A DNA stretch of 36,127 bases from Thermoplasmata archaeon (GTDB lineage: Archaea; Thermoplasmatota; Thermoplasmata; Lutacidiplasmatales; UBA184), in contig JASHSX010000013.1 in the NCBI GenBank assembly GCA_030040865.1, positions 1 through 36,127 of the forward strand. Reading direction: 5' to 3'. The translations under genes were made by a program, and so were the position numbers. The number at the start of each line of letters is the position of its first letter. The stretch's first letter is position 1. This document shows, one piece after another, positions 26,579 to 34,856 of the stretch. Below the pieces are notes generated by a model, which was not told where the DNA came from, made no database searches, and saw only the letters and a list, made by a program, of their open reading frames with translations.

Positions 26579-27163
26579 ATGCCTTCCGATCCGCGAGTGT
26601 CCAGCTTTCCGGACCTCTCCGAGGTGCGGCGGCGACGGGTCCACGTGGGGCTCAGCCAGGGCGCTCTCGCCCAGGCGGCCGGCGTGAGCCAGTCGCTCGT
26701 CGCGAAGGTCGAGCGCGGCCGGGTCGAGCCGTCGTACCGGATCGTGCAGGCGCTCTTCCAGGCGCTGGAACGCCACGAGCGGCACGCGAAACCCGAGGTC
26801 TCGGTCCGGCACCTCATGTCGAGCAATCTCGTCACCGTCGCGCCGACCGCGCTCGTCGGGGAGGCCGCCCACCTCCTCCGGCGTCACTCGATCAGCCAGG
26901 TCCCGGTGCTCGAGCACGGGTTCAGCGTCGGCTCCCTCACCGACCGGGTGGTCGTGAGCTGCCTCGCCGACCCGTCCCTCGTGGACCGCCTTGCGAGCGT
27001 GCGGGTCCGTCAGGTGATGCAGGAGCCGTTCCCTCAGATCGACGAGTCGACGTCACGGTCGGTCGCCGTCGCCCTGCTGGGCCACGTACCGGCGGTGTTG
27101 GTGACGCGGGGCGGCCGGCTCGCCGGTATCCTCACCCAATCGGACCTGTTCAAGGAACTGTAG
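26579..27163 (+). CDS. HTH-CBS transcriptional regulator
   Basis: 194 residues from ATG 26579. Residues about 11-62 are an XRE/Cro-type helix-turn-helix (LSQGALAQAAGVSQSLVAKVERGRV), which binds DNA. Residues 68-190 form a pair of CBS domains ('VRHLMSSNLVTVAPTALVGEAA' and 'VRQVMQEPFPQIDESTSRSVA'), which usually bind adenosyl ligands. This layout is a known archaeal regulator family (COG3620 type). Divergence from the threonine operon with a shared promoter region suggests it controls that operon and itself, perhaps sensing S-adenosylmethionine or a nucleotide; this is inference from position. The second CBS domain ends with the standard 'GILTQSDLF' motif, so the protein looks intact. Confidence 0.92.
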   Translation: MPSDPRVSSFPDLSEVRRRRVHVGLSQGALAQAAGVSQSLVAKVERGRVEPSYRIVQALFQALERHERHAKPEVSVRHLMSSNLVTVAPTALVGEAAHLLRRHSISQVPVLEHGFSVGSLTDRVVVSCLADPSLVDRLASVRVRQVMQEPFPQIDESTSRSVAVALLGHVPAVLVTRGGRLAGILTQSDLFKEL

Positions 27164-27211
27164 ACGGCCCGGCGGAGCGGTACCGGTCCGGTCGTTCCGT
27201 CCGGGGCAGGA

Positions 27212-30200
27212 TCACGTCGAGCGTCGACGCCGCCACAGGAACACCGCGGCGAGCACGGCCGCTCCGGCGAACACGAGGCCGCCCACGATCGCCGCGACGT
27301 CCGTCGAGCTCAGCGCGGGCGAGGCCGCCGCGGGAGCCGACGTCGTCTGAAGCGCCGAGAGCTGGATCGTGATCGAGGTGGTCGTACCGGGAGACACCGT
27401 CACGTTGTTGCTGTAGGGCGCGTAGCCGCTCGCCGACGCAGTGATCGAGTGGACCCCGGGCGCCAGCGTGAGCGAGAACGTGCCTCCGGAGCTTGCGACG
27501 ACGGCGCCGTCCACCCAGACGTTCGCGGCGGCCGGGACGACGGAACCCGCGAGCGTCCCCGGCTGGGGCGTGAAGACGACCGCCTGGTAGCCGCCCGAGG
27601 TTCCGACCGTGATGGCTCCCGAGGCGGGGGCGACCGTGTAGCCGGCGACATTCGGCACGGAGAACGAGTAGTCCCCGGCCTTCACCTCGGTCACCTGGAC
27701 GCTCGCGTTCGACGAGAGCGTGGTGCCGTAGAACGAGACGGACCACGTCGTCCCCGCCGTGAGGCCCGTCTCGGCGAACTCGGCCAGGTAGAGGCCGCCC
27801 GAGCCCGTCGAAGTAGGTTGCGAGTAGTCGATCGTGGTCGGGGACGCCCCGCCGAGGACGGTGATGTACCCGACGGGATCCGGACTCTCGTAGCCGGCCA
27901 CTGCGCCGGCGGTGAAGTTGTAGGTACCGTTCGGTAAGGCGAAGATGATCGGTTGGCCTGCGGCTGCCGACCCGGTCCACGGCGGAACGGCCACGCTCCA
28001 GGTCGCGGTCGAGGGCAACCCGGACTCGACGAAGTCCACCGGATAGGTGGTCGTGGTGAGGCTGAGCGGGCAATAGTCGCCGCCGTCGGCGATATCCCCC
28101 GAGTCCGTGAAGGGGAGCGGCGTCCCCGACAGGTAGTTCCCCCAGTAGTTGCCGCACTGGGTGTAGCCGTCCACGATGCTCCCCGAGAGCGCGTAGCCGT
28201 CGACCTCGCGGACCTGCGTCGCGGGCTCGACCCCCGAGAGGTTCCACCAGTCGAGGTTCGTCTGGCCGGCCCCCGTGACGAAGTTGCCGTTCGGGGCGTA
28301 GGCCTCGTAGGTGGTGGTCACGTAATTGTCGTAGATGAGGTCCCCCGGCTCGAAGCTCGAGATCCCGATCTCCTCGCCGTAGCCGTCCTCGCTCGAGGTC
28401 TGGAGTCCGGGCACGATGTGGTTCCCCCAGACGACGTTCCCGCCACCCTGCAGCATCAGGATCGACACCCCTTGATCGACGAAGGTGTTGTCGCCGATCA
28501 GCGAGTCCGTCGCGCCCCAGAGGATCATCGTCACCAGCGGGAATTCGAGCGGCGAGAGCGGGAAGATGTGCCCGGTGTTCCCGAACCAGCCCGTGATGTC
28601 CGATCCGCCCCAGACGACCACGTTCGCCACATCGTAGAGCTCGAACTGGAGCTCGTTGGTCGTCGGAAGCCCGACCTCGGCCATCTGGACCGCGACCGCG
28701 GGCGGGTAGTCGACCGTGAACGACGGAGGGTTGTTGAGATCGACATGGACCGTCGAGTTCGTGAAAAAGACCCCGGAGAACACGGGGAACCAATCGTCGT
28801 TGATCTGCGCGAACAGCGGATCGAGCGGCGCGGTCTCGGTATTCTCGATCTCGTACGGCGACGCGGCCGTCCCCGCGCCCGATGTGGCGAGCGCCGCGTA
28901 CTCCGAGTTGTCCCACGCGTAGAGGGGCGTGTAGATCCCCTGCGACGGGTCCTGCGAGAGGGCGATGTCGTCGGCCGAGACGGGCGTCGCGCTGAAGAGG
29001 AGCGGTTGCGGGTCGTAATCGCTGAGTTCCGCGACACCGGCGTACTCACCGGGCGGCAACGTGTACGAGTACGAGGATGCCGTCTCGGTCGGCGCCCAGC
29101 CGGCGGTCGCCCGGTCGAGCGACGACCCGGGATTGATGAACACGAACGAATTCGCGGGAGTGATCGACCCGGTGAGCTTCTGCGCGCCGACGTTGCCGCC
29201 GGGGGTCTCGTTCCACATCGGCTCGACGATCGACGGCCCGGCCCCGAGCTCCATGGTCCCCGGGGTGGTGTAGTACTCGGCGATCCCGTCGGACGTCTCC
29301 GCCGTATCGACGCCGGCGTCGAGCGCGGACGGGGCGTTCTGATAGTCGTGGGTCGTGGAATTGTAGTACCGCAGGGTCGAGCTCGCGTTGAGGCCGAAGA
29401 AGTTGATGTTCGAGCCGGATCCGTCTCCTCCGAAGACGATCTCGGAGTCGTACGGGAGTCCCACCGGCGTGAGCTGCGAGCCGTCCACCAGGAACTGCGG
29501 GACGGGAGTGCTCCCGACGGCGGTGCCGGAATTGAATTCGACGGTGTCGAACACGCCTCCCCAGAGCTCGGCGCCGGAGAGGGTGCCGAGTTCGTAGCCG
29601 AAGCGGACGGTCGGGTAGGCGATCCCCCCCGACACGGTCAGACTGGAGTTGATGTAGAGGTTCGCGACGAAGGGGAACGGTAGGGTGTAGCCGGGTCCGG
29701 CGTCCCCCCAGAGGTACGGTTCGGCGCTGCCGTTCTCGAGCGGAGACGGGTGGAACGTGCTGACCGGTTGCGTCGCGCCGGAGTTCGAGAAATTCCAGAT
29801 GTTGTCGACGAAGCTGACGGAGTCGGTCAGCGGACTGACCCCGAGGACGTCCTGCGTCCAGAAGTCGTTGGTCGTATTGCCGTAGACGGTCGTGTTCGCG
29901 AGCACCGTGTTGAGCTGCACCGTGAACACGTCGTCGGCCCCGTCGAGGTAGAGCGAGTTGGCGTTGAGGATCGTCACCGAGGCGGTCCAGCTCGTGGTGT
30001 TGAGGGTGTACGGTTGCGCGGTCCCTGTGGTGTTGCGGACGCCGATGTCCCCGATCCCCATGGGGGCCGGGCTGCTCGGATACAGCGGATGGACGAACGC
30101 CTCAGGGGTAGTGCTGCGGTCGAGGAAGTTCGGCAGGAAGACGTCGTGCGGGGAGAACCGCCCTTCCTGCGTGACGCTCGAGAGGACGCTCTTCTCCAGC

Positions 30201-30415
30201 GACGCCGAGGCGGAGCCTCCGGCCTTCGCCTCGAGAACGGGGCTCGACGAGGTCGCCGGCGCGGGACCGGAACGGGCGAACGCCGACGCCGAAACGTGCG
30301 ATCCGACCCCGGAGGCGATCGCCCCGATCACGGCCAAACTGCTGAGGAGGACTGCCCAGCAGACGGCGTTCCGCCTGTGAATGCCGGTTATCGAGGATAT
30401 TCTGGCATCTTTCAT
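27212..30415 (-). CDS. Thermopsin-family surface protein with NosD-like, ESGL and PEGA domains
   Basis: 1067 residues from ATG 30415; an in-frame GTG three codons upstream is an alternative. The signal core is 'AVCWAVLLSSLAVIGAIASG'. Residues about 105-440 match the thermopsin (A5) family: 'PAPMGIGDIGV', 'YTLNTTSWTASVTI' and 'TNDFWTQDVL' are typical. Thermopsins are acid proteases secreted by archaea; I cannot confirm the catalytic residues here. From about 512, 'GAGTAASPYEIEN' opens a NosD-like right-handed beta-helix with 'DSLIGDNTF', 'NVVWGNHI' and the ending 'GNYWGNYL'. Two ESGL modules follow (about 790-865 and 875-950), then a PEGA domain (about 951-1020, 'GVHSITASASGYAPY'), an anchor helix near 1038-1060 and RRRRST. 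The whole body should be outside the cell. It has a strong TATA box and appears to be a single-gene transcript. Confidence 0.9.
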   Translation of the reverse strand: MKDARISSITGIHRRNAVCWAVLLSSLAVIGAIASGVGSHVSASAFARSGPAPATSSSPVLEAKAGGSASASLEKSVLSSVTQEGRFSPHDVFLPNFLDRSTTPEAFVHPLYPSSPAPMGIGDIGVRNTTGTAQPYTLNTTSWTASVTILNANSLYLDGADDVFTVQLNTVLANTTVYGNTTNDFWTQDVLGVSPLTDSVSFVDNIWNFSNSGATQPVSTFHPSPLENGSAEPYLWGDAGPGYTLPFPFVANLYINSSLTVSGGIAYPTVRFGYELGTLSGAELWGGVFDTVEFNSGTAVGSTPVPQFLVDGSQLTPVGLPYDSEIVFGGDGSGSNINFFGLNASSTLRYYNSTTHDYQNAPSALDAGVDTAETSDGIAEYYTTPGTMELGAGPSIVEPMWNETPGGNVGAQKLTGSITPANSFVFINPGSSLDRATAGWAPTETASSYSYTLPPGEYAGVAELSDYDPQPLLFSATPVSADDIALSQDPSQGIYTPLYAWDNSEYAALATSGAGTAASPYEIENTETAPLDPLFAQINDDWFPVFSGVFFTNSTVHVDLNNPPSFTVDYPPAVAVQMAEVGLPTTNELQFELYDVANVVVWGGSDITGWFGNTGHIFPLSPLEFPLVTMILWGATDSLIGDNTFVDQGVSILMLQGGGNVVWGNHIVPGLQTSSEDGYGEEIGISSFEPGDLIYDNYVTTTYEAYAPNGNFVTGAGQTNLDWWNLSGVEPATQVREVDGYALSGSIVDGYTQCGNYWGNYLSGTPLPFTDSGDIADGGDYCPLSLTTTTYPVDFVESGLPSTATWSVAVPPWTGSAAAGQPIIFALPNGTYNFTAGAVAGYESPDPVGYITVLGGASPTTIDYSQPTSTGSGGLYLAEFAETGLTAGTTWSVSFYGTTLSSNASVQVTEVKAGDYSFSVPNVAGYTVAPASGAITVGTSGGYQAVVFTPQPGTLAGSVVPAAANVWVDGAVVASSGGTFSLTLAPGVHSITASASGYAPYSNNVTVSPGTTTSITIQLSALQTTSAPAAASPALSSTDVAAIVGGLVFAGAAVLAAVFLWRRRRST

Positions 30416-30453
30416 GGGCCCCACTTGTCAAACCGACCATGTAAGGACTCCCG

Positions 30454-30463
30454 ATTATAAAGG
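30454..30463 (-). promoter_or_regulatory. TATA box of the thermopsin-family gene
   Basis: The minus strand reads ACCTTTATAATCGGG, the best TATA match in the window. The transcript would start near 30433, leaving a leader of about 20 bases before ATG 30415. Confidence 0.6.
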
Positions 30464-30611
30464 TCGCGAACCGGCTCGGGGCCGCGTTCGCTCGCAGGGT
30501 ACCTGCTCGGGCGGCGGGTCAGACCCGGAGCGCTCGCGTTCTGCCGGCGGCGCACCGGGCACGGAGAGCTCGGCGCGGCTACGGGCCGTTCCGCGACGAT
30601 CTCGACGGGGC

Positions 30612-31235
30612 TCAGACGGAGGCGACCAGGAGACCGGGGAGAGAGAGGAGCGAAGGGTCGAGTCCGTAGGCGATCGTCGCCGCGCCGACCACCGTGAGCA
30701 CGATCACGACGATCAGGTTGAGGCGACGCTCGTCGACGCGCGATCCGAGCCGAGAGCCCAGGACGACGTCCCAGGCTGCCACGCTCACGAGCGCCACCGA
30801 GCCCGCGACGAAGACGACGAGCCATCCCCAGTCCGCGACAAAGACGATCTCGAAGATCATCGTCGTGTCCCCGATCTCGAGCAACAGGATCGTGAGGAAC
30901 GCCGCGAGAACCCCCGTACGGACGACCTTCACTTCCTCCGCCGTCTCCGGACCGCGGTGGAGGTACAGCCAGAGCGCGTAGACGATGAGGAACGTTCCGC
31001 CCCCGACGCGAAGCCAGCCCAGGTGATCGACGCCGAGGAGCGCGACGAGGGCCGCGCCCACGCTCACCGCGAGCGCGGTCGTCACCACGAACGCTGCGGC
31101 CCCGCCGGCCCACGTCGGCCGGGGCGGGTTGCGGGCCGCCAGCGCGATGAGCGCAAAGCTCGTCCGGTCGAACAGCTCGAACCCGCCGACGACGGCGAGG
31201 ACGATCAGGAAGCCGCCGAAGGCACCGAGGTCCAC
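30612..31235 (-). CDS. GDT1/UPF0016-family membrane cation transporter
   Basis: 207 residues from GTG 31235, 18 bases after the pyrI stop. The protein is almost all membrane helix, about six segments in two halves. Each half has the family motif E-x-G-D-K/R-T/S in variant form: 'GGFELFDRTSFAL' near residue 19 and 'LLEIGDTTMI' near residue 120. GDT1/TMEM165 relatives exchange Ca2+ or Mn2+ against protons; bacterial MneA/MntX members export Mn2+. The first motif has Phe in place of Gly, and the second has Thr in place of Lys, so ion selectivity cannot be judged. It follows pyrB-pyrI in the same direction, but a functional link is not obvious. LysE-type exporters are the main alternative. Confidence 0.75.
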   Translation of the reverse strand: MDLGAFGGFLIVLAVVGGFELFDRTSFALIALAARNPPRPTWAGGAAAFVVTTALAVSVGAALVALLGVDHLGWLRVGGGTFLIVYALWLYLHRGPETAEEVKVVRTGVLAAFLTILLLEIGDTTMIFEIVFVADWGWLVVFVAGSVALVSVAAWDVVLGSRLGSRVDERRLNLIVVIVLTVVGAATIAYGLDPSLLSLPGLLVASV

Positions 31236-31253
31236 CGCCCGTCCTGCGGCTCC

Positions 31254-31715
31254 CTAGGCCAGGTGCTGACGGAAGTCGTCGACGACCCGCTCGCAGTAGG
31301 CACAGGCGAGAACGACCGGCCGTCGGCTCTCGACCGCGAACTCGCTCTCGACCGGCTCGGGCTGGTGCGTGATGCAGTTCGGATTGGGGCACTTGAGCAC
31401 GCCGACGATACGGTCGGGGAGGTCGACGTTCCTCTTCGACTGGACCTTGAAGTCGCGGATGATCGAGATCGTGGCGGTCGGCGCGATGAGCGCGATCGCG
31501 TTCACCTTGCGCGGCGAGAGCTCCATGTTCTCGACCTTCACGATGTCCTTCCAGCCGTGCTTCGCCGAGCGGACGTGCATGGCGATGCTGACGGTCGAGT
31601 CCTTGTCGAGCGACTGCACGTTGATGATGCGCAGTACCTCGAGCGCGAGACCGTTGTTGATGTGATCGATCACGGTCCCGTTCTTGATCGGGACGATCTT
31701 GAGCTCGCGGACCAT
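31254..31715 (-). CDS. pyrI: Aspartate carbamoyltransferase regulatory subunit
   Basis: 153 residues, the normal length. It starts at ATG 31715, four bases after the pyrB stop. PyrI binds CTP/ATP in its N-terminal domain and docks to PyrB through a C-terminal zinc domain. Here the nucleotide domain begins 'KIVPIKNGTVIDHI', and the four zinc cysteines are in 'LKCPNPNC' and 'ACAYC'. It gives allosteric feedback control to the first committed step of pyrimidine synthesis in the cytoplasm. The close spacing to pyrB indicates one transcript and matched production of the two subunits. Confidence 0.97.
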   Translation of the reverse strand: MVRELKIVPIKNGTVIDHINNGLALEVLRIINVQSLDKDSTVSIAMHVRSAKHGWKDIVKVENMELSPRKVNAIALIAPTATISIIRDFKVQSKRNVDLPDRIVGVLKCPNPNCITHQPEPVESEFAVESRRPVVLACAYCERVVDDFRQHLA

Positions 31716-31719
31716 CGAC

Positions 31720-32658
31720 TCACCCCTTCCGTTTCGGCTCTCCGAGGACCGCGTCCAGCAGGGCCATCCGGACCGGGACGGCGAGGAACGCCTGACGGAA
31801 GTACGCGGCGTGCGGCGTCGCGTCGACCTCGGCCGCGATCTCCCCTGCCCGGGGCAGCGGATGCATCACGATGAGCCGCGGCTTGGCATGCGCGAGGACC
31901 GAGGCGTCGATCCGGTACGATCCCGCGACCTTCCGGTACTCGGCCTCGTCGGGGAACCGCTCCTTCTGGATCCGGGTGACATAGAGCACATCCGCGTCGG
32001 CGACCGCTCTCGCGATGTCGGGCTCGGTCGTTACCTTCGCTCCCAGGTGCTCGAGCGGCGCCTTGAGCTCCTCGGGAAGCCCCAGGGTCGGGGGTGACGT
32101 CAGGACGAGGTCGGCTCCGAACAGGGCGAGAGCGTAGGCGAGCGAGTGGACCGTGCGTCCGAAGCGGAGGTCCCCGAGCAGGACGACCCGAAGCCCCGCG
32201 AGGGTACCGAACGCTTCCTGCATCGTCGCGAGGTCGAGGAGGGTCTGCGTCGGGTGCTGGCCGGCGCCGTCGCCCGCGTTCAGGACCGGCTTCGCCGAGA
32301 CCCGGGCCGCGAGCCGGGCCGAACCCTCGTTGGGGTGCCGGATCACGATCGCGTCGGCGTAGCCGCTCAGCATGTGGATCGTGTCGGAGAGGCTCTCCCC
32401 CTTCCGCATCGAGGTGGCGCTCATGTCGGCGATCGTGATGCACGAGCCGCCGAGTCGCTGGACCGCCGACTCGAAGGAGAGCCGCGTCCGGGTGGACGGT
32501 TCGAAGAACGCCATCGCCACGATCTGATCCGCGAGCGGCCGGGACACCTTCGACCCCTCCGCGTACGGGATCATCCGGCGGCCCGCTGCGAGGATCTCCT
32601 CGATCTCCTCCCGCGAGAGGTCCCGGATCGAGATCACGTCGCGGCCCCGCAGCGACAT
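31720..32658 (-). CDS. pyrB: Aspartate carbamoyltransferase catalytic subunit
   Basis: 312 residues from ATG 32658. It joins carbamoyl phosphate and aspartate to carbamoyl aspartate. Active-site motifs are intact: 'FFEPSTRTRLSFE' (carbamoyl phosphate), 'SMRKGESLSDT' (the 80s loop lysine), 'GQHPTQTLLD', 'GDLRFGRTVHSLA' and 'MHPLPR'. An in-frame ATG at 32685 would add nine residues, but it lies inside the predicted TATA box (CCTTTATGG), so the 32658 start is preferred and the mRNA is probably leaderless. It is followed by pyrI and a GDT1-like transporter, and is divergent from an EamA permease. Confidence 0.97.
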   Translation of the reverse strand: MSLRGRDVISIRDLSREEIEEILAAGRRMIPYAEGSKVSRPLADQIVAMAFFEPSTRTRLSFESAVQRLGGSCITIADMSATSMRKGESLSDTIHMLSGYADAIVIRHPNEGSARLAARVSAKPVLNAGDGAGQHPTQTLLDLATMQEAFGTLAGLRVVLLGDLRFGRTVHSLAYALALFGADLVLTSPPTLGLPEELKAPLEHLGAKVTTEPDIARAVADADVLYVTRIQKERFPDEAEYRKVAGSYRIDASVLAHAKPRLIVMHPLPRAGEIAAEVDATPHAAYFRQAFLAVPVRMALLDAVLGEPKRKG

Positions 32659-32682
32659 CCGGGGCGCGACGGAGGCTCCCCC

Positions 32683-32691
32683 CATAAAGGC
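32683..32691 (-). promoter_or_regulatory. TATA box of the pyrBI transcript
   Basis: The minus strand reads GAGCCTTTATGGGG, centred about 28 bases before ATG 32658. This distance predicts a leaderless or nearly leaderless transcript. Confidence 0.45.
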
Positions 32692-32765
32692 TCGGGACGC
32701 GCCCGAGTCTCCGGCGGGAGCGCTCGGCCCGAAACGCCTATGCGAACGCGCCGGCCCCCGAGCTC

Positions 32766-33710
32766 GTGGCGGACGGCGGATGGTCCTGGACCGCTCGCCT
32801 CCTCTTCCTGGTCGTTGTCGTCGCCTGGGGGCTGAATTACCCGTTCGTGAACGTCGGCCTCCACGACGCGAGCCCCCTGTGGCTCGCCACGCTGAGGGCG
32901 TCGTTCGGCGCGATCGCAATCCTTGCCATCGTCACCCCGATGCGCGCGTGGGGAAGGCTCGACGCACGAGGTCGACGGGACGCCCTCCTCCTCGGCATTC
33001 CGAACACCGCGCTGTTCTTCGGCCTCTGGTTCGTCGCGGCGCAGTCGGTGCTCCCGGGGTTCGCCGCGGTCGTGATCTACACCTTCCCGCTGTGGGTAGC
33101 GCTCCTGTCGGCGCCGGTGCTCGGCCAGCGACTCGGGGTCGGCCACGGGCTCTCCGTCGCGCTCGGGTTCGTCGGCGTGGCCCTCATCTCCCAGATCTGG
33201 GCCGTCGCGGGCGGCGGCGTAGCGATCGCTCCGCTGGTCGAACTGCTCGCGGCCGCGATCGCCTGGGCGATCGGCACGGTGCTCTTCCAGCGCCGGTTCC
33301 ACCGGGACGAACTCCCCGAGGCGAACGCGTTCCAGCTCTTCGGCGGAGCGGCCGCTCTGCTCGTCGCGACCCTCGTCATCGCCCCGACGCCGCTGCCACA
33401 CCCGAGTGTCACGTTGTGGATCACCGTGCTGTGGCTGGGAGTCCTCGGGACCGCCGTAGCCTACGCGATCTGGTTCCGGCTGCTCGGGCAGACGCGGGCG
33501 GCCACCCTGAGCGCGTATGTCTTTCTCGTCCCCGTCGTGGCGCTCGCGGCGTCGGCGATCCTGTTCGGGGAACGCCTTTCGATCGTCCAGCTTTCCGGCG
33601 TCGCGCTCGTCCTCCTTAGCATCTACGGGATCGCTCGGGTGCCTCGGGAGGGGAACCGGCAGGCCGCGTCCGAACCGACGCCGACGAAAAGCACTTCTTC
33701 CGGGGGTTGA
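32766..33710 (+). CDS. EamA/DMT-family permease
   Basis: 314 residues from GTG 32766. It has ten hydrophobic helices in two EamA halves: 'LLFLVVVVAWGLNYPFVNVGL' opens the first, and 'LVELLAAAIAWAIGTVLFQRRF' the second. 'AAVVIYTFPLWVALLSAPVLGQRL' and 'YVFLVPVVALAASAILFGERL' are the paired fourth and ninth helix regions with the E-R/E-x-L ends typical of the family. DMT permeases commonly export amino acids or other metabolites at the cell membrane; the substrate is not predictable. An AAACGCCTATG patch 28 bases upstream could be the promoter of a leaderless mRNA. The C-terminal 25 residues are hydrophilic and probably cytoplasmic. Confidence 0.92.
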   Translation: MADGGWSWTARLLFLVVVVAWGLNYPFVNVGLHDASPLWLATLRASFGAIAILAIVTPMRAWGRLDARGRRDALLLGIPNTALFFGLWFVAAQSVLPGFAAVVIYTFPLWVALLSAPVLGQRLGVGHGLSVALGFVGVALISQIWAVAGGGVAIAPLVELLAAAIAWAIGTVLFQRRFHRDELPEANAFQLFGGAAALLVATLVIAPTPLPHPSVTLWITVLWLGVLGTAVAYAIWFRLLGQTRAATLSAYVFLVPVVALAASAILFGERLSIVQLSGVALVLLSIYGIARVPREGNRQAASEPTPTKSTSSGG

Positions 33711-33721
33711 ATGGCCGCCCG

Positions 33722-33916
33722 ATGTGCGAGGGGTGTCTTCGGGACGCGACCGAGGTCCTGTCGAACAAGCCCGCGTGCCGGTGCCGGAATTGCCGGGCCG
33801 GTGGGTATGTGATCCCGATCGATTGGGCGCCCGAGACCGGCCGGGTCGGACGCGCGCCGTGGTGCGCGTCGTGCCATCACTACATCTCCCCCAGCGGGCC
33901 GCCGGGCCGGAAGTGA
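33722..33916 (+). CDS. Small zinc-ribbon-like protein
   Basis: 64 residues from ATG 33722; TTG 33707 is an alternative that overlaps the permease stop. The sequence has cysteine clusters CEGC (2-5), CRCRNC (24-29) and CASCHH (53-58), which could bind one or two zinc ions. Nothing else is recognisable. It follows the permease by 11 bases and may be co-transcribed with it. The regular CxxC spacing argues against a chance ORF, but the protein is short and the ribosome site is weak. Confidence 0.55.
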   Translation: MCEGCLRDATEVLSNKPACRCRNCRAGGYVIPIDWAPETGRVGRAPWCASCHHYISPSGPPGRK

Positions 33917-33941
33917 TGGGTCCGGACCGGCTCCCCCACCA

Positions 33942-34712
33942 CTACTCGAGCCACCGGAGGAGCTGCGGATCGTCGAGTCGATCGAGACACGGGACGCCCG
34001 CCCGCTCCGCGTCCTCGCGTCCGAGGACCGGGTGCTCCTCGGGCGGGCGGCGGTCCCAGAGTCCGGTGTAGAGCACCGCCCCGAACCGCGCGTCTAAGGC
34101 GCCCCGTGCGTCGCGATCCCATCGGTCCCCCACGTGGAGGATGACTTCGGGGGCCAGGCCGAGGCGTCGCGCGGCCTCCCGAAAGATCGCCGGGTGGGGC
34201 TTGGCGTGTCCGACTTCGCACGAGGTCACGATGTACCGGAAACCGATCCCGCCTCGAGCCCGGAAGAACGCCTGCCAGCTCTCCTCCCGTCGCGCCGTAT
34301 CGGATATGGCCACCACCGGCACCCCGAGCGCGTCAAGTTTCGCGACAAGGGTCCGGGCCTGCGGATTCACCTCCGGCGGGTCGTCCAGAAGTCCGACCGC
34401 GGAGTACGTTCGTCCGATCTCGGCGAAGCTCTGAGCGGGACGGGTCCCGAGCGCGTCGACGTAACGACGAACGAGGTCCGCGGGGTCGACCTCGATCGCG
34501 TCGACCCCCCGGGTACGCAGGACCTCGTGAGTCTCTCGGATCGCGCGATCGAGGTCCTCGGAGGGGACCGGGCCCCGGCCCGGAGTGCCGAGGCTGTCCT
34601 GAAGGAAGCGGAAACGGGCCGGGTCGAGGGGCCCGTACGGCCCGGGACGCTCGATCACGGTGGTCGACCAGAGGTCCAGCGAGAGGGCCCGGAAGCGTCG
34701 CGAAGGGTTCAT
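33942..34712 (-). CDS. HAD-family hydrolase
   Basis: 256 residues from ATG 34712; ATG 34736 would add eight residues. HAD landmarks: motif I 'ALSLDLWSTT' with nucleophile Asp13, motif II 'VAISDTARR', motif III lysine in 'GHAKPHPAIF', and motif IV 'LHVGDRWDRDARGA'. A helical cap lies between motifs I and II (C1 type). The residue two after the nucleophile is Trp, where classical phosphatases have the acid Asp, so the enzyme may not be a standard phosphomonoesterase; related archaeal HADs share this DxW form. The substrate is unknown. It is divergent from the toroid gene; a GTGATATCC patch near 34745 may be its promoter. Confidence 0.88.
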   Translation of the reverse strand: MNPSRRFRALSLDLWSTTVIERPGPYGPLDPARFRFLQDSLGTPGRGPVPSEDLDRAIRETHEVLRTRGVDAIEVDPADLVRRYVDALGTRPAQSFAEIGRTYSAVGLLDDPPEVNPQARTLVAKLDALGVPVVAISDTARREESWQAFFRARGGIGFRYIVTSCEVGHAKPHPAIFREAARRLGLAPEVILHVGDRWDRDARGALDARFGAVLYTGLWDRRPPEEHPVLGREDAERAGVPCLDRLDDPQLLRWLE

Positions 34713-34856
34713 GTCCGCCGCGAGACGTCGACGCATCCCAGGATATCACTCCGGAGCCGTGCTGCCCGGTGGCCTTTGGGCCCAGGCGGTCGGCGAGGGG
34801 CTCGCTCCGGGCAGCAAGCCCCATTACGAGTCGAGCCCTCTCGCACCTTCCCCACC

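Noticed and set aside
32659-32685. Upstream ATG 32685 as pyrB start
   Set aside because: It lies within the predicted TATA box and adds residues not found in typical PyrB N-termini.
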